Assembly (NCBI GenBank): GCA_001600455.1
Contig: BCKC01000006.1
Location: forward strand, 2,852,001 to 2,916,000
From: Endocalyx cinctus
Taxonomy: Eukaryota > Ascomycota > Sordariomycetes > Amphisphaeriales > Apiosporaceae
Length of the DNA stretch: 64,000 bases
Direction: 5' to 3'
Of this stretch, positions 1 to 10,490 are shown in pieces. A program made the translations under genes and the position numbers. The first letter of the stretch is position 1; every line of letters begins with the position of its first letter. The notes beneath the pieces are model-generated. The model did no database searches. It worked only from the letters and a program-made list of their open reading frames with translations, and had not been told where the DNA came from.

Positions 1-469
1 GTTAGTCGCTAGCCCATCTATTCTATCGCCAAGGCCTCTCATCGACACCGAAAATATAAAAATCTCGTGCCCAGATCCAGGCGATACAGTGAAGCATATG
101 CATCGTGCTTCGCTGTTAATCCTGGATTAATTATGGAGGGTATGCGCGCAACGTCTGGTATATAAGGGGATCGTGGGTCAAAAATACGGGACCCTTTCCA
201 ATGCGAACTGTATAAAGGGCACATATAAGACCTTCCTTGGCCTTACTCTCAGGCAAAGTGATTCATCTCATTACCAAATTGGTCGACCGACAGAACTACT
301 CAGCAGCCACTGCACCCTTCACACCGATCGCAAGTGCCTGTACCTTGTGCCCACGAGGCTCCCAATTCGAACGTGTGAATCTGATAGCTAACTAAGTCAT
401 TTAGTTCTGGTCGATGGCCTTGCAAGACATTTATATGCCCAACATGGAATTCTAACCAACTTTATCAGG

Positions 470-567
470 AGCCGGCATAGCGCAGTCGGTAAACCTTTCC
501 AAATAACTGATGCGACCATTCATTGAAGTTTCACATAAACTTCGGCGAATAAGTTAGCGTTCTTGAA
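470..567 (+). other. tRNA-like fragment (possible SINE head or tRNA relic)
   Basis: Bases 478-489 (TAGCGCAGTCGG) fit the internal A box of a RNA polymerase III promoter and follow a plausible acceptor strand. A weak B-box-like word (GTTCTTGAAC) lies about 70 nt further on. No anticodon arm or acceptor closure can be folded, so this is not a working tRNA. It could be a decayed tRNA or the head of a short interspersed element. Confidence 0.25.
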
Positions 568-931
568 CTGAAGTGAAGCCTAGAGTGCCCGTCTAAATCA
601 TTTCCATGGGACAGTGTTATAGTCTACATGTCTACCAAACTACTCACATGGTTCTCCAATTTCACGGGTTAAATACACATACGTGAAGGGTTATATTAGT
701 CTATCAGCGGCCTACATAGCATTACCACCTGAGCACCATCAAATGAGATTAATCCACCGCTATTTTCTTCAATGATTAATCACTTCAGTTCATACCCCCC
801 GCACTAGATTGGGCTTTGTAACCTTTTTTTTTTTTAAGAAGAGTTATTCAATACTCCGTGAGATCTCCGCTGTGGAGTCTGAAATTCAAAATTCCAAAAA
901 AGTTTTGGGAATTTCTAATTGGAAAAGTGAT

Positions 932-972
932 GAGGCTGCGACAACTCCGTAATGGCTTACGGAGGCTGCGTC
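932..972. repeat. Hairpin bracketed by direct repeats
   Basis: CTCCGTAA (945-952) and TTACGGAG (957-964) form a perfect 8-bp stem with the loop TGGC. GAGGCTGCG occurs at 932-940 and again at 962-970, overlapping the end of the stem. The arrangement resembles a small insertion footprint or a protein-binding palindrome. Confidence 0.5.
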
Positions 973-1608
973 ACACGCATATTATTGCTTCACGGCAGCA
1001 ATGATACTCGACTCCAATTTCCTTTCGGATGTCACCACCCAATGTAACTGGTTTCTTAGATACAGACATCGCATCTAATAGCCCCTGCAATATGCATTTC
1101 TCTTTAAGGGACTTGGGTATCCTACCGGAATCTTCCCACTCGAGCCTCGAACGACGGTTCTGGGCACAGGGTTGTGAAAAATACGTAGCTTTTGGCCGAG
1201 AAAGATGTGTCGCCAGCCTGAATCTACGTGTTAAGGGCGATCGTGATATGGTATCTCGAAGAAATAAAAGTAGTATTTAAAAAGAATTGTGCTGCAGTGC
1301 TCCGTTCAGGTTTGACACATGGGTCAATTTGGATACTTCAGATTCGTCATACTATCACCGACTCACTTTCAATCGCTTCTACTAAGAAATCAATCTTTTT
1401 AAACCCGTAATGCTCGCCAATGGGCCTTGAAATTTTTCCAAATAGATATGGTTCTCTCTTGAGGACCTATTTGAGCATACGTTACTGGCGATACATACTG
1501 CACTGGGACAAACGTCTAGGTCATTTTATAGTGACCCTTCACAGGCTATCCCAGCGATCTTAAACAAAGCGGAGACCTCGTCCTCTTCAACAGCACGCGA
1601 CCAACCAA

Positions 1609-2340
1609 ATGTCGGAACACTTTACGTGGCAATGTCTATCACTATGCTTACCAACAAGTCCAGGGGTCCAAATCGTGGTCATATATACTTCAGCTGTTGA
1701 AGCAACCGTCCCAGCAGTGAATACGTACGTGGCACCAATCGTTCCACGTCAACATGGCCCTCTGAATTTCAAGTTCTACACCGTCCACGCCATACTCCAA
1801 GATAAACACGACCTGGACCAGAACTTACATCCTCAGGCTTATAGCGTAGATGAACGGTCTCTTTCCATCTGCTATTTAGGAAAGGCCTCTAAATCTTACG
1901 AGCCTCCATCTCCACCCTCTCTTCGCGAAGAGGCCAAGAATCATCCACCTGCGGAAGATGCAGAAGTATCGAGTCTACCGGTGACTGAACAGAGCCCTTG
2001 CTGTTCGCCGGAAGCAGCACCAACTGTGAATTCAGACGCAATCCTCGGAGAATTTGGCACAGAAAGCGTTGTCACCAACACTGCCCCATGCTCCGAGGCT
2101 CCCGTGCCGAATACCCCTTGCCCGACCGCATGCCACACCGAGAGCGAGGCCGAAGATGACGCAGGCGCGTCGACGGACCTGCTCTCCGCCGATACAGCGA
2201 GCCTCTTCGAAGATACAAACAGTTTTAGAGAAGATGACGCTACGGAAGATCCGTACTGGACGTGGAGCCGGGATGAAGTACAATGGTTCCACGTGGAAGA
2301 GGACGGATCGATTACCTGGTTTCCCGCGGAGCTGAACTAG
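1609..2340 (+). CDS. Unrecognised acidic Pro/Ser-rich protein with Trp-rich C-terminus
   Basis: A single open frame of 243 residues starting at ATG 1609. I do not recognise a domain. The middle (residues 95-200) is low complexity, rich in Pro, Ser, Glu and Ala. The last 30 residues are acidic and Trp-rich (DPYWTWSRDEVQWFHVEEDG), a style of ending I associate with conserved fungal proteins of unknown function. The GC content and the absence of stops contrast with the AT-rich flanks, which supports a real gene. There is no signal peptide and no clear membrane helix. The N-terminus may be incomplete: an upstream exon in the poor-quality DNA to the left cannot be excluded. Confidence 0.55.
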   Translation: MSEHFTWQCLSLCLPTSPGVQIVVIYTSAVEATVPAVNTYVAPIVPRQHGPLNFKFYTVHAILQDKHDLDQNLHPQAYSVDERSLSICYLGKASKSYEPPSPPSLREEAKNHPPAEDAEVSSLPVTEQSPCCSPEAAPTVNSDAILGEFGTESVVTNTAPCSEAPVPNTPCPTACHTESEAEDDAGASTDLLSADTASLFEDTNSFREDDATEDPYWTWSRDEVQWFHVEEDGSITWFPAELN

Positions 2341-2941
2341 ACTATTTTCTTTCCTCTTTTCAATGTTATTTTCAATCTTTTCTGAATTTCGTTAGACTTG
2401 GCTTTTTCATTATCATAAGTATACATTAATTCTGAGACGAGCATGTCTTTTATAATCAAACCAATCTCTTGTCCTTTCTTTTTGCTGGCTTAGTGGTAGA
2501 GAAAAGAAAAAAGGGGGCTCGCGAGAGAACATATCGCGTATGGTGGCGTACGTGATAGTGTTTTTTAATATGATCTTGCACTAGCGTGGCGTGACTCGAA
2601 GAGAGTGGTAGAATTTGTTATCATTATCAAAATACCTGTTTCCTCGTTGGCTCGTTACCTTATGATATGGAGATTAGATATATTGTTCCTTATCATCTAC
2701 GAATATCCGTGAAGAAAAATATCATAATCATAATGAATATAAGAGTAAAAAAAAGATAGAGATTCTGTAACCGCAGTCCTAGTGCGTTTACAAGGACAAT
2801 AATAGGTGGAGAGGCAAGCACAAACAAACGCACGCACATATGCGAGAGAAACAACTATTTCTTTCACAACTTCAGAAAAATTATAGAATACAAAGACAAA
2901 AGAAAGAAAAGAGTGAAACAGAGCAAAAAGTTATAGGACAA
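2341..2941. other. Intergenic, 3' flank and tRNA leader
   Basis: AT-rich sequence with short purine runs, downstream of the gene at 1.6 kb and downstream of the minus-strand tRNA. Nothing coding is seen. Confidence 0.5.
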
Positions 2942-3040
2942 TGGTCAGTATGAGGGTCGAACTCATGACCTTCGCATTACTATTTAAATATATCAGAATA
3001 TTTATTAGTACGACGCTCTAACCGACTGAGCTAACCGACC
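2942..3040 (-). tRNA. tRNA-Ile (anticodon AAT) with a 25-nt intron
   Basis: On the minus strand the acceptor strand GGTCGGT (3040-3034) pairs with ACTGACC (2949-2943), followed by discriminator A at 2942. The D arm is GCTC/GAGC. The anticodon stem TCGTA pairs with TGCGA (one G-U) around the loop CTAATAA, giving anticodon AAT at 3006-3004, and the T arm is ATGAG/CTCAT. An intron of 25 nt (3002-2978) sits one base 3' of the anticodon, the canonical eukaryotic position. The mature tRNA is 74 nt before CCA addition. A34 would be deaminated to inosine to read the Ile codons. Confidence 0.93.
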
Positions 3041-3261
3041 TATGATAAAGTTCGAAATTATTCTCGCTAATGAAGACGGCGGGGAAAAGGATTTTTTTTT
3101 TCTCATCCTTCTAGCTTCCTCACTCCCCACCTCCTTTATTCAGTCTATTATCATATAGTTTTTTGACTTTTCTTTTTTTTCCTCTCTATTTTTTTAACAC
3201 TATCTCGATCGTAAGTTAAGACTGAGTAAGCGAATATCTTTTTTTTATCCGTCCGGCTTTA

Positions 3262-3375
3262 TCAATCGTCGTAATGAACATCGTTTCTACAAATAACCAG
3301 CGCGGCGAGGGCGATGATTATGGCTGAGAATAGGAGCGTGAGGCCGCCGAGTGCGACGTAATCACCTAAAGTCAT
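3262..3375 (-). CDS. 37-residue single-pass membrane peptide
   Basis: A very short ATG-to-TGA frame (MTLGDYVALGG... ending HYDD). Residues 7-28 form one hydrophobic helix (LGGLTLLFSAIIIALAALVI), followed by a short polar tail CRNDVHYDD. GC-rich codons stand out sharply from the surrounding AT-rich DNA, which supports coding function. Its size resembles tiny membrane subunits such as the oligosaccharyltransferase subunit Ost4, but the Ost4 sequence pattern is not visible, so I do not assign it. It could also be the last exon of a longer gene. It lies just downstream, on the minus strand, of an unassigned 1.4 kb interval and upstream of the tRNA-Ile gene. Confidence 0.55.
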   Translation of the reverse strand: MTLGDYVALGGLTLLFSAIIIALAALVICRNDVHYDD

Positions 3376-4794
3376 GTTTCTTATATTCTTCCTTTCTCTT
3401 ATTTTTCTTGTCTCGTTAAGACTTTTTTCTCTCGTCTGGAATAAAAAAAAATGAAAGGTAGTGAGTAAGGGCTGTGATGTGGGATGATTTAGAACTAGGG
3501 AAATAGGCTGCGGTTATGTCGTGCGATATGAAAAAGCGACGAAATGGTTGAAAAAAAGAAAGCGAAGGGAGTCTAGTATATTATATACACGCGATCTATC
3601 GTATTCTAGTTCCCTAGAAGGTAATTGTGTCATCGTGGTCACTGAGTCGGATAACGTGTATCGACTACCGTATGAATTGTCAGGAGTAGTAATTCGTCAT
3701 TAATGCGAATAGAATGAATATGTGTTTGTTTGATCGCACTCCTCTCTACCTACTTAACCTTTCGCTTCATGTTTCTCTCAAACTTAACCTTCTCCTAGAC
3801 CTGAAAATCAACACTATTAATTAATACACAACGCCGATATGACTGGGTCTCTCTGTCTCTCTCTAATCTGCTCTGCCAGGTGAAGAAGAGGTTCATGATG
3901 GACTGTAAGTTCCAAACCCGGAAAATTGCACCGATGACGTTAAATTTTTCCCGATTACATCTCGGAATTGAGTAAGCAACTTTTTGTTGTTTACGTATAT
4001 ACTCCAACTCTCCTCCCGGACTGAGATTTCTAGTATGATAAAAAAAGGTTGCCGATTTGATTTACGGAGGCGAAGACCGCCGAGTTCATCCGGTTGGGTT
4101 AATCGGTTGCGGCGGGTCATTCCTCGCCTTAAGCTCAGCGTAAGCTTGGTTAGCCGTCTTTACTATATGCCCGTGATTATATGCTACGTTCTCCAACGTG
4201 ATATTTATCCATCGGAAGAGAGAGGAGCAAAGGAGATATTATATTAATAGTAGCTTGTTAATTGGAGATGGAATATCTACCCAGTCACCAGTCAGAGTTT
4301 CTTTCTCCAGATGCTCCAGACGCTCCAGATGCACCAGAAGGAAAGATTAATCCGAACTAGGAAATCTATTAAATCCGGTAAAGTCCTAGTACGGTACTCC
4401 GTAAAAAGTTAGTAAAAACTAAGTTAGAGGCAGAAGGGGCTCATTTCTTTATGCAGGCAGGGTTCAACGCCGCTTCTCGGAGCAAGATTAATTGATTAGC
4501 TGCTTGTGTTAGGTCTGACCTCGATACGGTTCATTTTACCTTCAAGAGCTACTGTATCTATCGTCGGTCCCCCTTCTAAAATCAACCCTTTCTTTTTTTT
4601 TTTTTTTTTCCTTTTAAAAGTTTGTCATAAAGGTTGGCGTTGAAAAAGCAAAAAGGAAAAGAAAAGAAAAAGTGAATATTTCTTATTATTTTCTATCTTC
4701 CTCATCTACATCTATCTTCTTTACGTTTTGGTTATCTATTTTTGTATATATTTTCTATATTTTTTTTTTTGCTTACCTATCTATCTAATTATTC
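3376..4794. other. Upstream region of alanine aminotransferase
   Basis: No coding exon recognised. It contains a four-unit 9-bp tandem repeat (4303-4340), the recurring word ACTCCGTA (near 4396) and, just before the ALT start, long T-rich runs (4590-4780) typical of a fungal promoter and 5' leader. Confidence 0.5.
4303..4340. repeat. 9-bp tandem repeat (GCTCCAGAT type)
   Basis: About four imperfect copies of a 9-bp unit (variants GCTCCAGAT, GCTCCAGAC, GCACCAGAA) sit 450-500 bp upstream of the ALT start. Too short to be coding. Confidence 0.6.
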
Positions 4795-7264
4795 ATGACT
4801 ATGGCGACCGCTACTTTATCGTCGTTGGGCCGGTTAAGAGCTACGAAGACGAAATCTCTTAGTGTATTCGCCTCTTCTTACTCCTCCTCATCATTACGTA
4901 TTGGATCATCAGGTAAAGAAAAGAACCAAAAAACAAACGACATTTTCTTTCCTTTCTTTTCTCCTCTTTTTCTTCTCGAATTTCTCGAACTCTTCTTTTT
5001 ATTTTATTTTTATATTCAAGATCGAATATTTTTTTATATATTTATATAAAATCTCATTGGCTACCAAGTGATTCCCCATGAGCTAAACCAAAAAGAAAAT
5101 CCCCACGTGTCGAATCGTCCTTCTCAAATGGCGTTCCTATTTTGTACCGTCTTTCCTTTCTGTTACTAAAACATCGGAATCGCCCGGTGTCGGTGAGATC
5201 TTAGGATCCCCATCGAACGTTGGTTTTCGTGAAATGTTATTCGTTCCATGACAAAACTTGAATTCTTCCATGACCAATAAGTCCCGAGGAAAAGTCTTTA
5301 TAGGGCATAAGCTTTACTATTATGCACCTAACTTTACTGAATACCGCTGCTGCATCCACCGTCTATCACATTTTACGTGTGATCATCATTCACTCTGCCA
5401 GTGTTTAGTATTTACTCCAACACATAATATTTCCTGTTTGAGGTCTTTTTACCATTAAATCTCTCTTTACACTTGATACCATTTCTATTTTTTCCAATTT
5501 ATAGACCGTTATAAACTTGATTTGTCTAGAAAGTTCAGAATATCTTTTTTATTCACTTAGAACTATATACCATTCTATATTTGACTTGTCTAACTTTTAT
5601 CCTTTATCTTCATTGCCAGTTACTACCCCTCCTTCGCTGTACTGCTCAGGGTCCTTGATTACCCCGCCATCCGAAGAGAAAATATTATTTGGTAAAACTT
5701 CGAGACAATCTTACCATACAACCTCGAAAATGGCGAGATTAAACATCGGAAACATTAACCAACGTATCGTCGACGCCAAATATGCCGTTCGTGGTGAATT
5801 AGCCGTCAAGTCCGAGGAATACCGTGCTCGCCTTCGAAAAGGCGAAACCGATCTGCCTTTCGACCAAGTCATCAGCGCCAACATTGGTAACCCTCAGCAA
5901 CTCGACCAGAAGCCCATCACCTTCTTCCGTCAAGTGCTCAGCTTATTGGAGAACCCTTTACTCCTAGAACACGAAGATGTCCTGTTAAATTCCTTGGGCT
6001 ACAAGACCGATGTTATAGAGCGTGCTAAGACTTTGTTGAAGGCCGTGGGCAGCGTTGGAGCTTACAGCGCGAGTGCCGGAGCTCCTATCATTAAGGAGAG
6101 TGTAGCAAAGTTCCTCGAGAGTAAGTCATTTGTTGTTTCACAACATCCTGCACGGTTAAAAATGCGCGTGGCGTAGATTTTACGAGCTAGAACACACTAA
6201 CCGCATATTTAGAACGTGATGGCTTCCCGGCTGACCCAGCACACATCTACCTCTCCGGAGGTGCGTCTTCCGGCGTCAACACCCTGTTAAATATCCTCTG
6301 CGCCGACAAGACCAGCGGTATCCTCATTCCCATCCCCCAGTACCCCCTCTACACTGCGTCTCTCGCCGTTCTGGACGCCACCTGCGTACCCTACTACCTC
6401 GACGAAGCTGCCAGCTGGGGTACGTCCGTTGCGACCATTAAAGAAGCCTACAACGATGCCAAGAGCAAGGGAACCGATGTGCGCGCTATCGTTATTATCA
6501 ACCCTGGTAACCCCACGGGCGCGTCGCTCTCGGAAGCCGACATCAAGTCGGTCCTCGAGTTCGCCGCCGAGGAGAAGCTCGTGGTCATGGCCGACGAAGT
6601 CTACCAGACCAACGTGTTCATCGGCAAGTTCCACAGCTTCCGAAAGGTGCTTCTACAGATGCAGAAGGAGAACCCCGACAAGTTTGGCTCGGTCGAGCTC
6701 GCGTCGCTTCACTCGGTCTCCAAGGGTATGGTGGGCGAATGCGGTCACCGAGGCGGTTACTTCGACCTCATCGGTTTCAAGCCCGAGGTCGAGGAGCAGA
6801 TCTACAAGTTTGTGTCCATCACTCTGTGCGCGCCCGTCATCGGTCAGTGCCTGGTCGAAATGATGGTGAACCCCCCTCAGCCGGGCGAGCCCTCTTACGA
6901 GCTCTACAACGCCGAGTACACGGGCATCTTCGAGGGATTAAAGAAGCGCGCCACTGCCCTCTACGAGGCCTTTAAGGAGATGGAGGGCGTCGAGTGCGGC
7001 GAGCCCCAGGGAAGCATGTACCTCTTCCCCACCATCCACCTTCCCGCCAAGGCGATCGAGGCGGCCAAGAAGGAAAACCGCGAGCCCGACGAGTTTTACT
7101 GCATGCGTCTTCTCGAGGCCACCGGTGTCTGCCTCGTCGCCGGTTCTGGCTTTGGTCAGAAGGAGGGTACCCTCCACTTCAGGACGACTTTCCTCGCCCC
7201 CGGTACCGAGTGGGTGGGTAGTATCAAGAAGTTCCACCAGGAGTTCATGGACAAGTACCGGTAG
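4795..7264 (+). CDS. Alanine aminotransferase, mitochondrial form with alternative cytosolic start
   Basis: PLP enzyme converting alanine and 2-oxoglutarate to pyruvate and glutamate. Three exons: 4795-4912, 5620-6120, 6213-7264 (556 residues). All junctions are phase-consistent: donor GTAAAG, acceptor GCCAG; donor GTAAGT, acceptor TTTAG. The PLP lysine is in SVSKGMVGECG, and the glycine-rich SGGASSG and IINPGNPTGA motifs of the class I/II aminotransferase fold are visible. Exon 1 encodes a Ser/Arg/Lys-rich, acid-free leader typical of mitochondrial import. The conserved enzyme begins at the internal ATG 5730 (MARLNIGNINQRIVDAKY), which alone would give a 480-residue cytosolic protein. The first intron (707 nt) is long for this genome and could hold a second promoter. 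Confidence 0.92.
5730..5732 (+). promoter_or_regulatory. Alternative ALT start codon
   Basis: In-frame ATG at residue 77 of the long form, placed exactly where homology to cytosolic alanine aminotransferases begins. Transcripts starting inside the 707-nt intron would use it and lose the import signal. Confidence 0.45.
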
Positions 7265-8000
7265 ATTTGAGGTTTAGGTGGGGGAAGTTAGATAAAAAAG
7301 AAAAAAAGAATCAAAAAAGAGGGAAGGAGGCATATAGAGGAATCGCGCTTTGTTTCTTGTTATTACGCTTGACACGAACAGAAAGGGAAAAATCCGGGTA
7401 CTGGCTCAGGATTTCGGCCGGGATATTTCGTTTTTAACTGGCTGGCTGAAAAAAAAAACCTCTCGGGAAGGACAAATCAACCTGCGCTGAGATTAAAAAA
7501 AATAAATAGACAAATGAAAAAACAAATATAAAAGGAAGAAATCATGCCCCTGGACGTGATTACTACTAACTTTTGTTTCTGCAGTTGTGCCAGTGTAGAA
7601 GACCATCTTGATTTTTCAGAGATACAGCAGGGAGATTCACGATCAGATATTTCTTTTCTCACCAACTAGTTATGCAAAGTAGACAGCCAAACACGACACA
7701 GATTGGAAGTAAATTAACGATTTATTCCTCTTCCTATCTTCCTTTTTTCCCCAGTGTTTTATGACTTGGCTGGTTTATGTATTGTATTGGTACGTAATAA
7801 TATTACATTTTCTTTCTTTCTATATATTTTTTATTTTTTCTTCGTTTTGCTACTTACTTTTCTCTTCTCTTCCTACTACTACTCTTTTTTCCCTCCTCAA
7901 CTATTATGTTAAGTTGACAAGTAGAGAAGTAGGGTTCGAGATAAAAAAGTAAGTAAACACTAAACAATAAAATAAAATAAATAGACGCCTAGCCTTTTTT
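7265..8000. other. Convergent 3' flank between ALT and RPN7
   Basis: Both neighbours point into this interval. It holds A/T-rich terminator-like sequence and no coding exon that I can support. Confidence 0.6.
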
Positions 8001-9156
8001 TTAAGCTCTCTCACTACCCCGAAGTCGGACGGCTTGGCCGTATTTCTGAAGCTTGGTGATGAGCTGATCCCCCTGCTTGACGACGTCTTGGTACTGCTTG
8101 TTCTTGTCGTCCGGTCGGTTGGTTTCGATGATACCTTTTCCGGTAACGCGGTCGATGGTGCAGGGGATACGACCGCCGGCGATGAACTTGGCCAAATCTC
8201 TGTAAAAAAGTTTCATTTGTTAGTATCGTTCTAGAATTTCGATTTTGTTTCGTGCATGTCTGAGAAAAAAAAGGGGATGTTAACATACCGATCCAAGAAA
8301 TCAACCGTGACACCAAAGTCGTTAGCCATGCTCTCGAGCCCGACGACGCGGTAACTCTGAAGCAGCTGCTGGTAAGCGCGCAGACGCATCTCGCGGATGA
8401 ACCATCCCTTGTGTTCGTGCAGGTAGCGGTCCTGCGTCAGGAACTGCTCCTCGACCATGGCCAGGGCCTGGAAGAAGAGCTTGTAGTTACCCGTGTACAG
8501 GCTGTTGACGAGCTGGGCGAGGGGCGAAAAATCGACCGCCATCTCCGACTCGGGCTGGTCCGCGGCGCCGGTGCCGAGCATGGTCAAGTTGACCACGGCC
8601 GTCGTCGTCGTCGTCTTGGCTTTCTCGTCCTGCATCTCGGCGTCCGGGTCGGCACCGGGACCGGCCGAGATGGCGCCCGAGAGCGCGTGCAGCTTATCCT
8701 CGCCGTCGGCGCCGAGGATCGCCTTGATCTCGGGGGCGTCGACGACCTTGACCTTGAAGTCGACGCGCTTGAGCGAGACGGAGCCGGCGAGGACCGAGTA
8801 CACGACGAGGTTCGAGTACGTGCACAGCTCGTAGCTCGTAAAAGTGGAGAGGGAGTCGAGGAGGAGGGGCGCGGCTAGGTTGTAGGACCGCACGGTGAGC
8901 AGGTGCAGGCCCTCGTACGCCTTGAGCCGGTTGCGGCGGTCCCAGTCGCCGCCGCTGTCGACGAGCGTCTTGGCCCGCGCCACGTGCTTCCGCACCAGCG
9001 CCTTGTCCCCGTAGAAGAGCCCGATGCGGATGATGGCCAGCACGATGTCGATCTTGGTGCCGAGGATGCCCGTCTTCTCGAACACGTCTTCGTAGGTCGA
9101 TATCGCTTTGTCCTAATATCATTTACAAACCGCCTAACGTAAGCAAAGTAGGATGG

Positions 9157-9187
<31 letters not shown>

Positions 9188-9701
9188 CAGTTCGAAGAAA
9201 ACGTCAAAATAAAATAGAAATGAATAAAAGTACCTTATCGCCGACTTTAGCAAAGAACTCAGCTCGCTTCCCCCGCGCCGACATGATCTCGGTATCACCC
9301 GCCTTCTCGACGGCCTCGTCCTCCTCCTTCTGGAACTCCTCCAGCTCCTTGTCGTTCTCGGCCTTGAGGTTCTGGTAGAGCTGGTCGTCCCACGGCAGGG
9401 CCGATGCGGCGTTCGCCGACGGTTTGCTGGCTATCATGCCCGCGGCGCTCGGTTTCCGGGTCAAGGGTTTATGCTGCTGCCTCGCGGCCGTCGTGGTCTC
9501 GACGGCGTTGTTTAGTATACCCTCGGTCGGGTGTGCGAGGTATTTGTACAGGGGCGCCATCTTGTGCTCGCTGATGCCATCTTGTAAGCTCTTAACGGCG
9601 GCTTGCTGGGCAGGTCGGGTGGCGTAGGGGTTCGTGAGGGTGAAGACATGCTGGGCGAGAGGGAGGAGCGGCCATTTGGCATACTGGGGATCGGAACCCA
9701 T
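8001..9701 (-). CDS. RPN7: 26S proteasome regulatory subunit Rpn7
   Basis: Subunit of the 19S lid with a PCI domain, a structural part of ubiquitin-dependent proteolysis. Exons on the minus strand: 9701-9234, 9112-8289, 8199-8001 (496 residues). Introns of 121 and 89 nt are phase-consistent. The joined core DKAISTYEDVFEKTGILGTK and the PCI end (YRVVGLESMANDFGV, then FIAGGRIPCTIDRVTG) are typical of Rpn7. Residues 60-150 are a charged, variable region before the TPR-like repeats. An Asp/Glu/Thr-rich loop (about residues 275-320) is longer than in yeast, which accounts for the protein exceeding yeast Rpn7 (about 430). Intron 1 contains an A25 run. The gene is divergent from ABD1 across a 789-bp shared promoter. 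Confidence 0.95.
9157..9181. repeat. A25 homopolymer inside RPN7 intron 1
   Basis: Uninterrupted A run on the + strand (T run in the transcript), serving as an exaggerated polypyrimidine stretch before the 3' splice site at 9113. Confidence 0.8.
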
Positions 9702-10490
9702 GTTTGCCTTAAGGGATTAATACGAAAGAATATGAAGAGTGTAGACTTTTTTTTGGTGATAACCGGGTCAAAATTAAGTTTCCTCGAATTGATTATAGTA
9801 AACGTAATATGTAAATTAAGTGTCGTCGGTTAAAGTAACAAGATGTAGTTATTGTCGGATGTTAGAAATTCAGCTATCAGCTTCGTTGCTAGAATAGCTC
9901 CAAGCAGGCGACAAGGCGGACGTAATTCGTTTGGAATTGGGAATTAGCTAAAGTTTATTAGGTAAGCTGGTCAGAGCCACTTTTAAGGATCTGAAATTTA
10001 TGGGGCTTTTGGAGAGGTAACCCTTTACGTTTGCACTAATTGAGCCTCAAGGTACCATTAAATACCTGTCGTAGGAGCTGTGGTAGGCTGTAATGTACCT
10101 AATTTTCGGTATTTAGTAGTACTTTACAGTACCTTTTCTAGTGTATATCCACTCTTTATGCATATATCTACCTAAGTAAAACCTACTATACCTACTAAGT
10201 AGGTAAACAGCTGATAGTAACAATTGATAAATGAGTACTTCCATACTTCATCCCATTCTTTCCCGTCACTATCTACGAAGTACAAAAGATTTTAATTCTT
10301 ATTGGAAATTAAGAACATTAAACACTTCAATTGTATGATACATTAGAATTACAAAGTAATTATTATCTTCCTCAAAAATTACCTCAATCTCTCGACACAA
10401 AAGAACCACAAGCTAGCAAGGAAGTACAGACGTTCTCAATTACTCCCTTCCTCCAAAAATAAATTCAGACCAAACGAAGGAGCAGCAGGC
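9702..10490. promoter_or_regulatory. Divergent RPN7 / ABD1 promoter region
   Basis: 789 bp between two divergent start codons. AT-rich, with CTACTAAGTAGGTA-type words near 10190. I could not find an exact proteasome-associated control element, and no TATA position can be assigned with confidence. Confidence 0.5.

Larger units (their letters stand above)
1..1608. other. Gene-free AT-rich left end
   Basis: I see no credible coding exon on either strand. The stretch holds a tRNA-like 5' half (470-490), an imperfect hairpin around 888-915 and a perfect 8-bp hairpin flanked by direct repeats (932-972). It may include degraded repeat DNA, but no transposase remnant is readable. Confidence 0.5.

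Noticed and set aside
5258..5458. Open frame inside ALT intron 1
   Set aside because: Cys/His-rich random composition, lies wholly within a phase-consistent intron.
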